Positions 1-12,600 of a DNA stretch of 64,000 bases are shown piece after piece. The translations under genes were made by a program, and so were the position numbers. The DNA is from Delphinapterus leucas (Eukaryota > Chordata > Mammalia > Artiodactyla > Monodontidae). The DNA is taken from the NCBI RefSeq assembly GCF_002288925.2, contig NW_022098030.1, positions 9,457,859 through 9,521,858 of the forward strand, given 5' to 3'. Numbering within the stretch: position 1 is the stretch's first letter; every line of letters begins with the position of its first letter. The notes beneath the pieces were generated by a model that saw nothing but the letters and a program-made list of their open reading frames with translations, made no database searches and was not told the DNA's origin.

Positions 1-31
<31 letters not shown>
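1..31. repeat. poly(A) run at window edge
   Basis: A pure run of 31 A opens the window. It is probably the tail of a retroposon whose body lies to the left, such as a CHR SINE like the others here, but the body is not visible. Confidence 0.6.
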
Positions 32-33
<2 letters not shown>

Positions 34-1596
34 AACTGCCACTACTTCATGAAGCTGAATATGAATGGCAATGACCACTGTACTTCAATATCAAATATGG
101 TATTTCTATAACTTTAGACAGATAATCTTTATGTTGTAGAAGTATTTATTTATTCCTAGTTTATTTATGTCTTGTTCTCTGAGGCAGATGTTGATCGAAA
201 GCCTTCCTGGCACTTCTAGAAATGATCATAATTTTTTTCCTCTTCTGACTTTTTAAATTGGAAGAGTATAGCAATTGAATTGTGGTATTGAATACTCCAC
301 TATAAAACTTAGAATAAATCTCATCTGATAGTGGTGTTTTAATCGTTAATATGCTGCTGCATCCACTATATTAATTTTAAGGTATGTCTACGTTTATATT
401 CATAAGTCTATTGGCCTGTTTTGGTTCTGTTATTTGTTCTTGCTTGTTTGCTTTTTGTTTTGTTTTTTGTTTTGCTGTTGTTGTTATTCTTTTGTGTTTT
501 GGTTTTAAATATCATCATACCCTTTTGCTGTCAGTTTTATCTAGCTTCACAAAAATAAGTGAGAAGTGTAACTAATGCAAGAAATACCATTTGATTAATG
601 ACTTGATAGAACTTACTTGTGAAATGCCTTAACTTGGTTCCTTGGAGAGAAAATTCTTTAATATGGTTTTCAAATTTTTCCAAGGTTTTTGATTCAGAAT
701 GCCTACTTCTTCTTGGGCTAATGTTAATCATTTATATTTTCCCAGAAAAGTATTCATATTACTAAGACTTCCATATACATAACTAACATTTTGTTATTTT
801 AAGCTTCCATACGTCTGGATGCAGGCCCTTTCTCATTCTCAGTATTGTATTGTATATTTGATATTTTCTATTTTGTCCATTACTTTTGCCATATAGTGTT
901 GATCTTTTAAAGAACAAGTTCTTACATTTATTCATTACTTCCCATTGTTTCTCCATATTCTACTTCATTAACATTTTCTTTTTACTTCCCTTAAATTTAT
1001 TAGTTTATTGTATTGCTCCTTTCCTAGCTTCTCAGATTAGATGATTACTTAGATGCTTACAGAACAAAAATGACAACTTATGATGGCAAAGTCTCTATTA
1101 TCCACAGAAATAATCCCCTCTGTTATGTAAGATAATCAAGAATTGATTAAACCACGTTACATATATCATCTGCATTCTGAAATCTAATGCCTGATGAAAT
1201 AGTCAATGCTCTATTGAATCCCCTGTTTAGGTGGCAACTGGAACAGACTGACTGGGACAAATCTATAACAGTGAAAGAACAGAGCATTTTTCAGACGAGA
1301 AATCAATTGTATTTCAAATGGCAGTGAGTGGTGCAGTTAAAAGGTTGAAAGTCGACGACATATTTATAAGATTTGACAGTGTAAATCACTGAGTGGTGGT
1401 CCATCTGCTTTGTCCCTGAAAATTTATTATACCTGTAAAGAGAAACCAATATCATAAGGCAGATCTGTTAAACCTGGTCTTAAAATTACTTGTGGGAACT
1501 ACTGAATTTTAATAAATTTGATAATATGAATAAAAGGTTAAATATAAGGCTATGCAATAAATGTACTACATCTATTGCTATTAAGAGTAGAATTGG

Positions 1597-1812
1597 GGCT
1601 TCCCTGGTGGCGCAGTGGTTGAGAGTCTGCCTGCCGATGCAGGGGACACGGGTTCGTGCCGCGGTCCGGGAAGATCCCACATGCCGCGGAGCGGCTGGGC
1701 CCGTGAGCCATGGCCGCTGAGCCTGTGCGTCCGGAGCCTGTGCTCCGCAGCGGGAGAGGCCGCAGCAGTGAGAGGCCCGCGTACGGCAAAAAAAAAAAAA
1801 AAAAAAAAAAAG
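1597..1812 (+). mobile_element. CHR SINE, short GC-rich subtype
   Basis: A tRNA-derived SINE of about 190 bp plus poly(A). The head carries the pol III A-box-like tggcgcagtggtt and the B-box-like gggttcgtgcc; the body ends gcgtacggc before the A-run. The target duplication gagtagaattgggg is present on both sides (from 1585 and from 1813) without a mismatch, which indicates a fairly recent insertion. Confidence 0.95.
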
Positions 1813-1826
1813 GAGTAGAATTGGGG

Positions 1827-2112
1827 GGAGGTAGGCAAAATGGGTGAAGGGGGTCAAAAGGTAGATATAACGTACATACAGCATAGTGACTAGTTAATAA
1901 CACCATATCGCATATTTAAAAGTTCCTTAGAGAGAGTTGCTAAATAAAAGTTCTCATCACAAGAAAAAAAATTTGTAACAATGTATGGTGACAGATGTTA
2001 ACTAGATTTCCTGTAGTAATCATTTTGCAATATATACAAATATTGAATCATTATGTTGTACACCTGAAACTAATAAAATCTTATATGTCAATTATACCTC
2101 AACACAGAAAAG
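1827..2112 (+). mobile_element. L1 3'-UTR relic
   Basis: The sequence gtcaaaaggtagatataac, then catcatgtagta-like tattatgttgtacacctgaa and tgtcaattatacctcaac, matches the 3' end of the L1 fragment at 32283-33520 in the same order. It is a degraded 3' end of an old mammalian L1. The SINE at 1597 inserted next to its left edge. Confidence 0.75.
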
Positions 2113-2489
2113 TAGAACCTAAGCACTGTTTTAAATTTCACATGTCTATAATCTGTAACTATGGATTGAAGTGATATCAAAACAATGTGATAATTAATGG
2201 ATTTAGAAAATTAAAAACAATTTCTGCAGTATCTTCTTCTTGAAAGCAACTCTTAGCTCAGTTGTGCAAACCCATGATCTTTTTAACAAAATTCTACAGC
2301 ATGAGTTCAGTAAACTATCATAAAAAAAAAAATCAACTTACACTTTCTGTTAGATGTAATTCCAAGTATTTTATTTCTATATGAAAAGTGATTTGAATTA
2401 ATTTTTTTTCTGAATTTGACAGCTGCATACTGTGATTTTTTTCCCCCATACCCTTGGTTTACTTCTGCCAGCTTGAGCAAAAATACTAT

Positions 2490-2660
2490 TGTTGCAGGGT
2501 TATAGAGTCAGAACATCTTAAGCTCAAATATTGGCTCCTCTACTGTTTGGGTGATCTTACACAAATTACCTCTGCATTTTCCTCAGCTTGTAAGCTTCAT
2601 GTGAAGATAAACTGTCATAACATATGTAAGGAACTAAGAAAAGTGGTTGGCACATAAAAG
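2490..2660 (+). mobile_element. MIR SINE relic
   Basis: The MIR landmarks appear in order: tagagtcagaac, ggctcctctactgtttgggtg, gatcttacacaaattacctc, and the tail gtggttggcacataaaagta. It is diverged, as expected for this ancient mammalian family. Confidence 0.75.
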
Positions 2661-3487
2661 TAATTCAAGTAATTGCTCCGAAAGAAAAAAAGTTAAACTT
2701 ATTCCATCATTTTATAAATAAGAAATATAACCATTTATATGTACCTCTTGGATATAACTTGGTATTAACCCTGCAAAAAAAATGTCCTCAGTTTTAAAAT
2801 CTTTTAATGCAATGTTTCCTAAACTTCAGATATAACCACATATTATTTGCACTATTATTTAATATTTTTTCAAATCATTCTTTTTTCTCTATTCTCTCCT
2901 AGAACAATATTTAGACATGCTAGTTATATTTTTAAAATATAAACTTAAATATAAAATTACAGGAATTAATTTAAAGATTATCTCTGGCCTCCTAGAATCA
3001 TCCTATGTCTGGCCAGTGGTAGTGTACCTCTCTTTAGTAATTATTGTTTTGAAGTTACATAATGATGCATGTCTCCAAGTTATATTCCTAATAAAATTTT
3101 CTAGCAATAGGAATTTTTTTCAATAATTTACAAAGCACGTAGATCTATGAACATTGAATGTGTTCAAGAAAATCTAGGTTACTGATTTAAAGTTAAGTAG
3201 AGGAACTAACAGGAGTTTATGATTCTCAACAGCTTCTAAAACTCATTAATAAATATGGGTATTTCAAGCTAGCTAACATAATAGCTTCATTAGTTTCAGG
3301 TTTTGGTTATAAAACATCTTTAAGAGACTTTGATAATATGAAATGTGATTAACACCTGCTGCTACCACAAAGGAATGTTGTTGGGTTAAGTTTACTGGTA
3401 AAACTGAGCAAAGCAAACTCCTTTTCTTTCAGAATTTGAAATAGAACAAGGAGCAATTTCTGTATGTCAGAAAAAATTATGTGATGA

Positions 3488-3776
3488 GGGCTTCCCTGAC
3501 ACAATGGTTAAGAATACGCCCACCAATGCAGGGGACATGGGTTCAATCCCTGGTCCTGGAAGATCCCACATGCCGCGGAGCAACTAAGCCCATGCACCAC
3601 AACTACTGAGCCTGCACTCTAGAGCCCACGAGCCACAACTACAGAGCCCACATGCCACAATTACTGAAGCCCATGCACTGCAACGAAGAGTAGCCCGCAC
3701 TCGCCACAACTAGAGAAAGCCCGTGCGCAGCAACGAAGACCCAACGCAGCCAAAAATTAAATAAATTTTTGAAAAT
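3488..3776 (+). mobile_element. CHR SINE, long subtype
   Basis: This is the longer CHR form. It has a tRNA-like head (cttccctgacacaatggttaa) and a middle part rich in ccacaactac repeats. It ends cccaacgcagccaaaaatta with an A/T-rich tail. The flanking duplication tgtgatga (3480-3487 and 3777-3784) marks the insertion. Several head substitutions make it older than the short-subtype copies. Confidence 0.9.
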
Positions 3777-3994
3777 TGTGATGAAAATAGCATATATATA
3801 TCTCAAAAAAATTTTTATTTGTCACATAGTCTCTAACTGTTCATGAGAAAACCTGGCTTTTTTCCTAACTATGTAAATAAACAGGAAAAAAAAATTGCTC
3901 CTAGGGACATATGGTGCCAGACACATATATGATATTACAGGTTGTAAAGTATCTATCTTGGTGTGCCTTATTAATATTTGATTAAAAATCATTG

Positions 3995-4210
3995 AGGGCT
4001 TCCCTGGTGGCGCAGTGGTTGAGAGTCCGCCTGCCAATGCAGGGGACACGTGTTCGTGCCCCGGTCCGGGAAGATCCCACATGCCGCGGAGCGGCTGGTC
4101 CCGTGAGCCATGGCCGCTGAGCCTGCGCGTCCGGAGCCTGTGCTCCGCAACGGGAGAGGCCACAACAGTGAGAGGCCCGTGTACGGCAAAAAAAAAAAAA
4201 AAAAAAAAAA
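3995..4210 (+). mobile_element. CHR SINE, short GC-rich subtype
   Basis: The SINE has an intact A-box and B-box region, the GC-rich cgtccggagcctgtgctccg body and a pure A tail. The duplication aatcattga flanks it (3986-3994 and 4211-4219). Confidence 0.95.
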
Positions 4211-5085
4211 AATCATTGAATAACTCACCTATTTTGAAACATAATTATTTATGTATCAGAATTCTGTCAACCACATGGGTTATGTAATCCTTCAAAATTA
4301 TTGCCGACATTTCTTGTGGAATTTAGACCTCTCCACTTGAGCCAACAGTTTAGTTAAAAAAACCTGTCACAGTAGTAAAATGATTTTGAAACTATAAATG
4401 GCATTATGCCATATCCCTTTTCCTACTAATAGGGGGGAAGAAACCAAATCTTGTTAATAACTGCTTCTTCAGCAAGAATTTTTCATTAGGGTTTAGGGAG
4501 ATGTATCTATATGCTTTCACAGTTTACATATGCATCCACAGAGTAAGTTATAAGATGCAGCTTTTAAATTACATGTAAAGTATATTCATCTAATTGAATA
4601 AATTTCTTTTCTCAGCAAAGAATAAGCCTGGTTGGACACATTTCCTTTTCCTTTCAACCCTTGCCCAACAAGTAACACCAGAAGGTAGGTAACTTTTCAA
4701 CCAGTGGCTATAGATGAGAGAGAGAAAAACAAGTTCAAAGAAGAGATGCTGGTTGTTCAGCTACTTTCTCCCCTGACAATGTATGAAGAATGGGCACCAG
4801 AAGCAAACTGGCATCCCATATTGCAAGGCAAGAGTTCCCTTTGACAAGATTACTTTCAGAGGCAAAAAAAAAAAAAAGAAAAAAAGAAAAAGAATGTTTG
4901 TGTAAATTTGTCAAACTGATAAGGTTCTTTTTCATGAAATAAAAATACTATTCAATAATCAATACTAATCAATAATATAGGAACATCACATTATTTAGAT
5001 GAAGAAGACATGGGGGGAAAGTCTTTGTAGTTGTATCTAGATATATCCATTCAAATAAAGAAAAAGATGCAATCTCAAATTACTT

Positions 5086-5147
5086 CGGGGAAAATGACGA
5101 AGTATGAAACACAGCAGACCGGGGAAAATGACTAAGTATGAAACACA
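5086..5147. repeat. short imperfect tandem duplication
   Basis: The unit cggggaaaatgacgaagtat followed by gaaacaca occurs twice with a period of about 34 bp. One internal mismatch (gacg versus gact) separates the copies. It is probably replication slippage. Confidence 0.7.
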
Positions 5148-5497
5148 TCCCATTATCAGGGGTGTGTAAACTGGAGAGGGAGTGCTCCACCTGAAGGCAT
5201 CCCAGGTAAAAAAGGGAAAATTGAACACTGTGCAGGTCAACACAAAACACATGCTGACCTAATTTAGACTATAGGCCAGGAGACTAAGACCCCAGGGTTA
5301 AAGTCTAGGAAGTTAAAGAAAAGGTAAATGTACAAATAGGAAGTTAAACTGAGTTCATCTTGTCTGCTTTCCCTTAAAAATCTAGATATTTTGGTGGTTT
5401 AAAAAAAAAATTTTTTACATCTGTACTTTTAGATTTAGCCAGTACAAAAGATTAGACATAACCAGAACACAAAGGCACATTAAAAATGAAGCTGACA

Positions 5498-5707
5498 GGG
5501 GCTTCCCTGGTGGCGCAGGGCTGAGAGTCCGCCTGCCGATGCAGGGGACACGGGTTCGTGCCCCGGTCCGGGAAGATCCCACATGCCGTGAAGCGGCTGG
5601 GCCCGTGAGCCATGGCAGCGGAGCCTGCGCGTCCGGAGCCTGTGCTCCGCAACGGGAGAGGCCACAGCGGGGAGAGGCCCGCGTACCGCAAAAAAAAAAA
5701 AAAAAAA
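5498..5707 (+). mobile_element. CHR SINE, short GC-rich subtype
   Basis: The copy has a small head change (gcgcagggctgagagtcc) and is otherwise close to the consensus of the other copies, with a pure A tail. The duplication aatgaagctgaca flanks both sides, the right copy ending at 5720. Confidence 0.95.
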
Positions 5708-6910
5708 AATGAAGCTGACAAATTAGTTTAATATTGTCAATATTACATAGCAGTCATCAGACACAAGCAGTAGACATCTTATATGCCTGGTCTCTTCCTA
5801 CAGGGAACTGGTCCTCCTCCTTTCTATTCCAACCCCAGAGGCACTATCAATGGAGGGCTCTTATAGCCCCGGACACACAGCCCAAAGTTTCATTTAAGAA
5901 ACGATCCATGATCCCAGAAAGGTCAGTCAGAGATTTTTTTCCAGGATTAATAGAGACACCAAGACAACTTCAGCGACTGAGAAGAGTCCATATGCATAAA
6001 GGTGCATGAGTCATTTCATTAACTTAGAGTCCCACAGAGAAAGGAGTGAACCCAAAAGAAACCAAAGACACAAAATGGAGACAAATACCTGAAACATAAT
6101 AAAACACCTGGATCTAATTGTGCTTTCATCTAGTCAACCCAAGGAATTTTCAGTTATGGGGGCTAATAAATTCTCTTTTGTGTTTAAGCAAGTTTAGACT
6201 AAGTTTCTATTACTAATAAATAAAAGAGTGCCATAAATACAAGAGACAGAAAAAGGATTTCAGTTTAATTTGCATTTATCCACTCACATCTAACTGCACC
6301 CCCTGGGGCTTTCCATTCAAATAACAGAACAGATTTTTCCCCAGGGATTTTTCTAACCCAACATACACAGACATTCTAAATTATCCCATTATCCCAACCT
6401 AATTGTCACTACCGTTGGAGGAGGGGGTGGAAAAATAAAAGAAAAACATTATCTTATTTGATAACTCCCCAGGTTTAGTACATGTTCTATATATACTTTG
6501 ACACCAGCAATTCTTTAACAGAGGATAAAATCTATTATTAAAAATCAAGATATCAATTACATAGAGTATCATACATAGCAGCCTTATTTTATGAGCACAA
6601 CCAAGTACTAATGATGTGAACTTTTTAAAACAAAAAGCTAAAAGCATTTAAACCAATTTTTATGTTATATGGCATAGTACTTCAAAAAAAAACCTAGCCA
6701 TGTTATATCAATACACATGAATATCAATGATGTGGCCCAAAACAGAGATCACAAATACCATCCATTTACTGATCTCAGAGGCATGATTCATGAAAAGACT
6801 ATTTCAGAATATCAGCTACCATCATCTCCATTTCCAGCAGTTAAATCAATAGCCCCTCTCGCCACATGTTTCAAAGATGAACCAAACCAGATAAAGCAAC
6901 GCATACTCAC

Positions 6911-7025
6911 AAATTATAAAGCATGTCAGCCATATTGCTTCGGTAATACAAAGCATTTCTATAGGCGCTTTCAGCTTCAGAAATTTTGCTCTGACTCTTG
7001 AGAACATTTCCAAGGTTACCCCATG
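6911..7025 (-). CDS. TMTC2: TMTC2 TPR exon, 115 nt
   Basis: This is the next coding exon after the large one, 23 kb downstream on the minus strand. The acceptor is ctctttttggcag|CATGGGG and the donor is AATTT|gtgagtat, a near-perfect consensus. The first two bases complete the codon G|CA begun by the upstream exon, giving Ala. The reading then continues AWGNLGNVLKSQSK, ISEAESAYRNALYY, RSNMADMLYNL, and leaves after two bases of a Leu codon. The W-LG-Y/A-A spacing is that of a tetratricopeptide repeat, the start of the C-terminal TPR array that faces the ER lumen in TMTC proteins (family knowledge). No stop or frameshift is present. The following TPR exons are not found between 1 and 6910, so they lie outside the window. 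Confidence 0.95.
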
Positions 7026-7984
7026 CTGCCAAAAAGAGAAAGAAGTATTCAGGCTGAGTGTCATTCCAATTATATATGACATAATATCAGGCCATCAGGA
7101 AGTACCACAATGAGAGAAAAAACTCTCCTAAAACATTTTTAAGAAAGCAAATTTATTTCCTTTGTACTCCAACATTTCATCAAACTAGGGGATTAAATAC
7201 AATGAAAGCCTAAAACAAAACTATGTCTCAAAGCTGATATACACATACAGTTCATCATAAGACCAAGAACTATGTTATCTTAAGATCACCTACAAAGACT
7301 TGAAGCTCTTTCAAATCTTGGTAGGGGTGTTCGTGGACTGAAATTATTCTATACCTACTAAACCAGAAACTGTAAGAAATCATCTTAAAATAAAGACTTC
7401 ATTCAAATACAAAAATACTGATAAATGACATAGAAGAACTGGGAATAAAAAAGAAGATAACTAAGTATATCAAAGCTATAAAAAGGCTTAATAGTCATCA
7501 GAATGTATCAGTAAACACTATGCTTCTTAAAACAGTGAAGTATATATGGTTTATTCACATATAATGTTCTTTTATACCCTTCCTGTTAATAAATTCATAC
7601 ATGGTAAAATCAGTAACAGTGTTTTCACACAGTCACACTTAAAAATTGACATTTTCTGTACACCCTTTACATTTCACTCCAAATAATCATGATTTCTCAA
7701 TATTAGAAGACACTCCATTAACAGCTGCCCACACAGCATGGCTCTCAAACGGACCTATCCCTCAAACTTGGGTGCTTCTCTTGTCTTCTTTCTTTCCCAT
7801 AAGGAGATGGGGTGTCGGGTCCTGAAATCAGAGTCCCTCCCAACTAGAAGATGAGGATGAGAAGGCTCATGTGTGCCAAGACCTATTTATTTGGGTAATT
7901 AATAGCCGTATATGAAGAATGAAAGGGGTTTTGAGATATCACTTTTTAATGCATAAAAATGTGTAGCCTCTTTCAATCCCAAAT

Positions 7985-8150
7985 TTGCTTATGTGCCCTG
8001 TAATTTAACACTCTGTGCCTTTGTTTACTCATCTGTAATATGGGGGAGAATAATATCTCCTGGGTTTGTTGACAAGGATTAAATGAGCTTGTATACGTAG
8101 GGTGTTTAAGATGGCGCCTGCCACGTGGCAAATACTCAATAAATATTTTC
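7985..8150 (+). mobile_element. MIR SINE relic
   Basis: The conserved MIR core and tail are visible: tttactcatctgtaatatgg, ggattaaatgagcttg, and ctcaataaatatttt at the end. The inner part carries aagatggcgcctgcc. Confidence 0.8.
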
Positions 8151-8639
8151 ACACTAAGTTTCATCTTTCACTGCAAACCAACATTCACACGCTACGAATA
8201 GGCCTTGGCACTATGAGTCCATAGAAAATTGAATCCTTATCTTTTTGAAAGATAAAAGTTAAAAAACTAAAAAGTATGAAAAACATATAGTAAAATAAAT
8301 TATGATTATCTTTAAATTTAATAGGCAAAACACCATATGTATTTTATATCCAACCCCCCCATCCCACCACCAACATAACAAAGTATGGCTCAATGGAAAC
8401 TTCTAATAGTCAATGCATCCAACTAGTAATTTAAGCACCAGGAAAACATCATTATAATGCTATCCCATCTTACCCATAGTCTTTGAACACAGATGATGAA
8501 AAAAAATTATAGCAAGAAATTAGTTTGAATATTAAGGCATATTTCCAGAGAAACTGACTGATATTTTTTCAAGTACTTATAGCCCAATTAATAGTTAATA
8601 GTCAACAAATACATACTTATGTCTAGAATATACATTTAC

Positions 8640-9055
8640 TCATTTGGTTAGTGGTTCATTTATTAATTCATAAGTGTATTTGTTTATTAAGCACCTATTT
8701 TGTGCCAGAAACATTATCGGGGGCTGGCCACAACTGTACATACATACAAGTTCTCACCCACTCGCAGCTTATGTTTGAAGTGGGGAGTGGAGTGGGGATG
8801 GGAGGACCACACAATAGAAGAAATGAATTAACTTCAGGTGATAAGTGCTACAAACTATATAAAACAAAGTAAGACGGAGGGAATGAGGCTAATTTAAACA
8901 GGGATATCTTAGAAATAGGGAAATGGGTGTTATCTCTAAAAACTGAGGATAAGGAAGCAGTCTTGCAAAGACCAGCGACTCCAGGTAGGGGGAAAAGTAA
9001 GAGCAAAGGATCTAAGATGCCTTCCGCAGGGAAAGGCAGCAGAGGAGATGGTTAT
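8640..9055 (-). mobile_element. L2 LINE 3' relic
   Basis: Reverse-oriented L2 3' sequence is seen: ttattaagcacctattttgt, gccagaaacatta, then gataagtgctacaaac and agcaaaggatc (the 'gtgcaaaggccctgagg' equivalent). It is diverged. Confidence 0.65.
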
Positions 9056-10389
9056 TTCAAAGTATGACTACAACTTATAAATTAAAAATCATCAGTAAAG
9101 TTGTCTGTGGCAAAGCCACAGCATGTTACTAAGTTTCTTTTGTCCAAACAGAAATCACTCACGTATTTATGATTAAGTCATTGCCCTAGGTAACTACAAA
9201 AAGAAGAAAATTCCCAAATTAAGTACGTATTTTTTAAACAATTTTAATTGCTTATGGATGAAAGAGGGAGTAGGGGAGAGAGGAAAGAAAGGGTAGACTT
9301 TGATGTCCTGAACTCATCTGACACTCACCAACAGGCCATTCTGTTCTTCCGTTGTACATATACAACAGGAAAACAGCTGGAGACAAGGTTACTTTGAGAC
9401 CATGGTAAATGATAGCAAGCAAGATCACTTCATAATTTTACTAAACAAAAAAGAAAAAGGCCACTGTACAACCCACAAAATACCAAACAAACCCCTCTCT
9501 TGCTAAACGAATACTTCTTTAACCAGGCATAGATAGAATTGTCCCAGCATCCGATCTAGAGGACTCCCCTGTTTCCTGAGACCCTTTCCCAAATCACCCA
9601 ACCAAAATCCAAATCCAATGACAGGGCATATAATGAGATTCCTTCAGTGCAAGGAGTAGTTAAGCCAACTTCCTTACTACCAGTGTGTTCCTTCTGGTCT
9701 CTGCCTGCAAGGAACCGACATAGAGGATTTCATCACATTCAAATATGAAAACAATTCTTCTTCAAAATCCCTTCTTCCTAATTGCTCTTTAGTACTGTGT
9801 TTACCAAAAGAGAGTTTAGGTTTTTAAGTAAGAGCTGACAAGACTAAGCCTAAAATTTTTGCCTACTTTTTTTTTATTGTTACTATTCCATACTTTTAAA
9901 TTTAAATACTATTGATTTTTGCTTCAATGCTACCAGAACCCAATGCTAACCTAAAGATTACTTCTAAAAATATAAAGCTACCCTACAGAATATAACCTAA
10001 AATTTAAAATCCTATTAGTAGTCAACTAAATAGTAACCTTTTCACAAAAGTTGTTCATGTTTCAGTGATAAAACAAAAAGTAGAAAAAAAAAACATTGTT
10101 GACATATAAACCAGTTAAAATGTAGTTTTTACAGATATATTATAGTTTAAAGGAAAATACATTAAAATAAACTATAAAAAGTACATCTTAAAAGGGCTAA
10201 TGTGATGATTTCAAATCTATATAATTAACCTACAGAATTAATCACTGTAGCTTTAGGGTTTTTTTTTTTTTCCTATTACTTGACAAATTTGATCATATCA
10301 ACCAAGTCAACTGTTTTATATCAGATCCATTTTTACACCTAGCTGGTCTAATGACTTGAAAGTATCCAAATTCAAAAAAATATGGAGAA

Positions 10390-11430
10390 ATATTCCAAGG
10401 CTCACGGATGGGACAATTTAACATTATAAAGATGTCAATTCTCCCAAAATTAATCTATAAATTCTATATAATTCCAATCAATATTTTAGCATAATTTATT
10501 AACAAACTCAAAAAAATGTATTCTAATAACCATAATAGAAGAGAAAAATGAAACTGGGTCTTTATAGCATATTCACCATATACAAAGGTAAACTCCAGAT
10601 GGTTTTAAAAGATAAATGTGAAAAAGTAAAGCTAACAGAAGAATATAAAGATTATCTCTGTGGAAGGGAAAGTGGCTTCTTAAAAAGACCTCCAAACAGA
10701 ACTCAAAAAGTAAAACAATTGATGAATTTGAGTATCTCAAAATGAAGGACTTCTACTTATTGAAGGACACTAGGGACATGCATTAATACACCAGGAGAAG
10801 ATATTTCAAACATCTAAACAAAAAGGAACTGTACTTAGAAATAAAAAGAACTCCAAACAAAGCAATAAGAAATCCAACAGCAGGGGAAAAAAATGGGTAA
10901 AGGATATGAACAGGAATCTACAAAAGGGGAAACCAAAATAAATTCTAGAATACATTAAATAATTTTAACTAATACTCAAATTCCTTAGTAACCCAGAGAA
11001 ATGCAAATTATAACAACGAGACTTGAGATTGGCAAAAATGAGAAAACTGGATAAGGCCAAATACTGGTAGGCATGTGGAATGGACCCTGTGCACTGTCGG
11101 GGACCTTGTAGCGTGGGGAAACCACTGCGTTCTGCCCTCTGACTACTTACTCTGTCAAATCAGCAAATGTTACTGACTATGTCATGAATAATCCCTGAAC
11201 AGCAATCCCACTCCCAGAGAAAATTCTAAGAGAACATTAAGAGGATGTTTAATGCAAGCCTCTTAGTGTTGGCTGATAGTAGGAAATAATCGACCTGTCC
11301 TTCATGGGAGTATCATGTGAGACATAAACTTCATGGATTACTATACAGCAGTGACGACCAGCACATTCCGTGTAAATACTGTAACATGAATGGACCTTGA
11401 AAAGCCTACAAAGATTCAAAATATCTAATA
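10390..11430 (+). mobile_element. old L1 ORF2 3' relic
   Basis: ORF2-type sequence is recognisable: aagatgtcaattctcccaaa, attctatataattccaatca, then gaaatgcaaattataacaac and a late aatggaccttgaaaagcc. Many indels and stops are present; no long frame remains. Confidence 0.7.
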
Positions 11431-12479
11431 CATTCTTTTAAAAATATTAAAAATTCATTCCCACCCAAAATATCACTACATATTTTACAGGGGTACATTA
11501 TAAATCTAAGGATGCAAATCAAGTACATTAGAGCAGTTATCTATGATGCAAAGGGAAATAAATTCAAGTTAGGAATAGAGATAAAAGGGAATAAATACAT
11601 AAATAAAAGAGAGGAAAGTTGTAGGGATCACCCTGAAAACTGGCTGCAAACTGAGGAATATAGTTAACTTCTGCAGCTGGGTAGCAGGGGATGAAAAGGA
11701 GAATGGAGGGGAGGGGAGGATAGGAAAGAATGGACAAAAGGAAAATGAAGGTCACACTTCACATTCTTTTAAAATAGAGATGGGGTTATTCTATATCCTA
11801 CTTCAGGAATAAAGGGTTTTAACATTCACTAAACTTTTTCTTGTACTATGACAATTCGAAACAGATGTTTGAGATTATCTTCAAATTTTCACTTGGTAAT
11901 TATACTTTGGACCAATATAACTTAAAGATCTTGTATTTTCATTAATATTTAATGTCATTTACACTTCTTACATTTTTAATCTCATACATTTTATTGATGC
12001 ATTTATTTCACTGCAGTGACCTTTAAAACTACAGTTTGATTGGAATAAAATCCCTGAAATTCTTCCAAGAAATTGTGAGTGAAGCCTAAAAAAATGTATC
12101 TAGTTTTTCAAAGTCTATATTTTAATAGTGTGCCCAGATGAATCCAATTCATACATTAAAGCACTGTAGATAATAAAGCACTTATTTGAAGTTTTAAAAA
12201 AATGTAATCAGTTTATCCTAACATCTCAATGTAATTTTTGAAAGTTTTTCCCAACAAACAGTATTTCAAAATATTCAGAGTACTCATTTTATTCCTATTT
12301 TTGACACAGTTTATACTATAAGAAGCTGCTCTTGTTGGGGGACTACTGTCCCATTTCATGGGCTTAATGTGTACCACTACAAGCCTAGGTAGAGAAAAAG
12401 AGAAGGAAAAGGTGAAGGGAGAAGGGGAGGTGGAGAAGGAATAAAAATATATGTATATTGGGATAATAAAAATAACAGT

Positions 12480-12600
12480 GCTTTCATTTATTTAAAGTTT
12501 ACTATATGCTTGACAGTGTCCAGAATTTATTTAACACAAAAATAACCTTTGAGGTCCATTACTATACCCATTTCATTTATGTATGAACTGAACTTAATTT
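12480..12600 (-). mobile_element. MIR relic
   Basis: Reverse-oriented MIR tail: tttactatatgcttgacagt, then cctttgaggtccattactat, acccatttcatttatg. Confidence 0.6.

Larger units (their letters stand above)
1..6910 (-). other. TMTC2: TMTC2 intron, downstream part (truncated at window start)
   Basis: This is the intron following the TPR exon; its 3' end is outside the window. It contains four CHR SINEs (1597, 3488, 3995, 5498), an L1 3'-UTR relic near 1827-2112, a MIR near 2490-2660 and a short tandem duplication at 5086. I searched by eye for the next TMTC2 TPR exon on the minus strand and saw none. The rest is AT-rich sequence in which I recognise nothing. Confidence 0.85.

Noticed and set aside
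384..575. Hydrophobic 63-residue frame rich in Phe, Cys and Val
   Set aside because: It comes from a T-rich low-complexity stretch (ttttgttttttg) and has no family similarity.
3580..3720. Recurrent ccacaactac words suggesting a CRISPR-like array
   Set aside because: They are the internal imperfect repeats of the long CHR SINE subtype; there is no regular spacer structure and this is a mammalian genome.
3822..4287. Repeated open frames with RSHMPRSGW / PGPGHEPVSPASAGG peptides here and at many other places
   Set aside because: They are translations of CHR SINE copies in various frames and end in poly-Lys or poly-Phe from the A tail; they are not genes.
6717..7001. 94-residue plus-strand frame overlapping the TPR exon
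   Set aside because: It runs opposite to the TMTC2 exon and crosses its splice donor; it is a shadow.
8105..8125. YY1-like aagatggcgcc as a promoter element
   Set aside because: It falls inside a MIR relic with no adjacent start site, so a single motif match is not enough.
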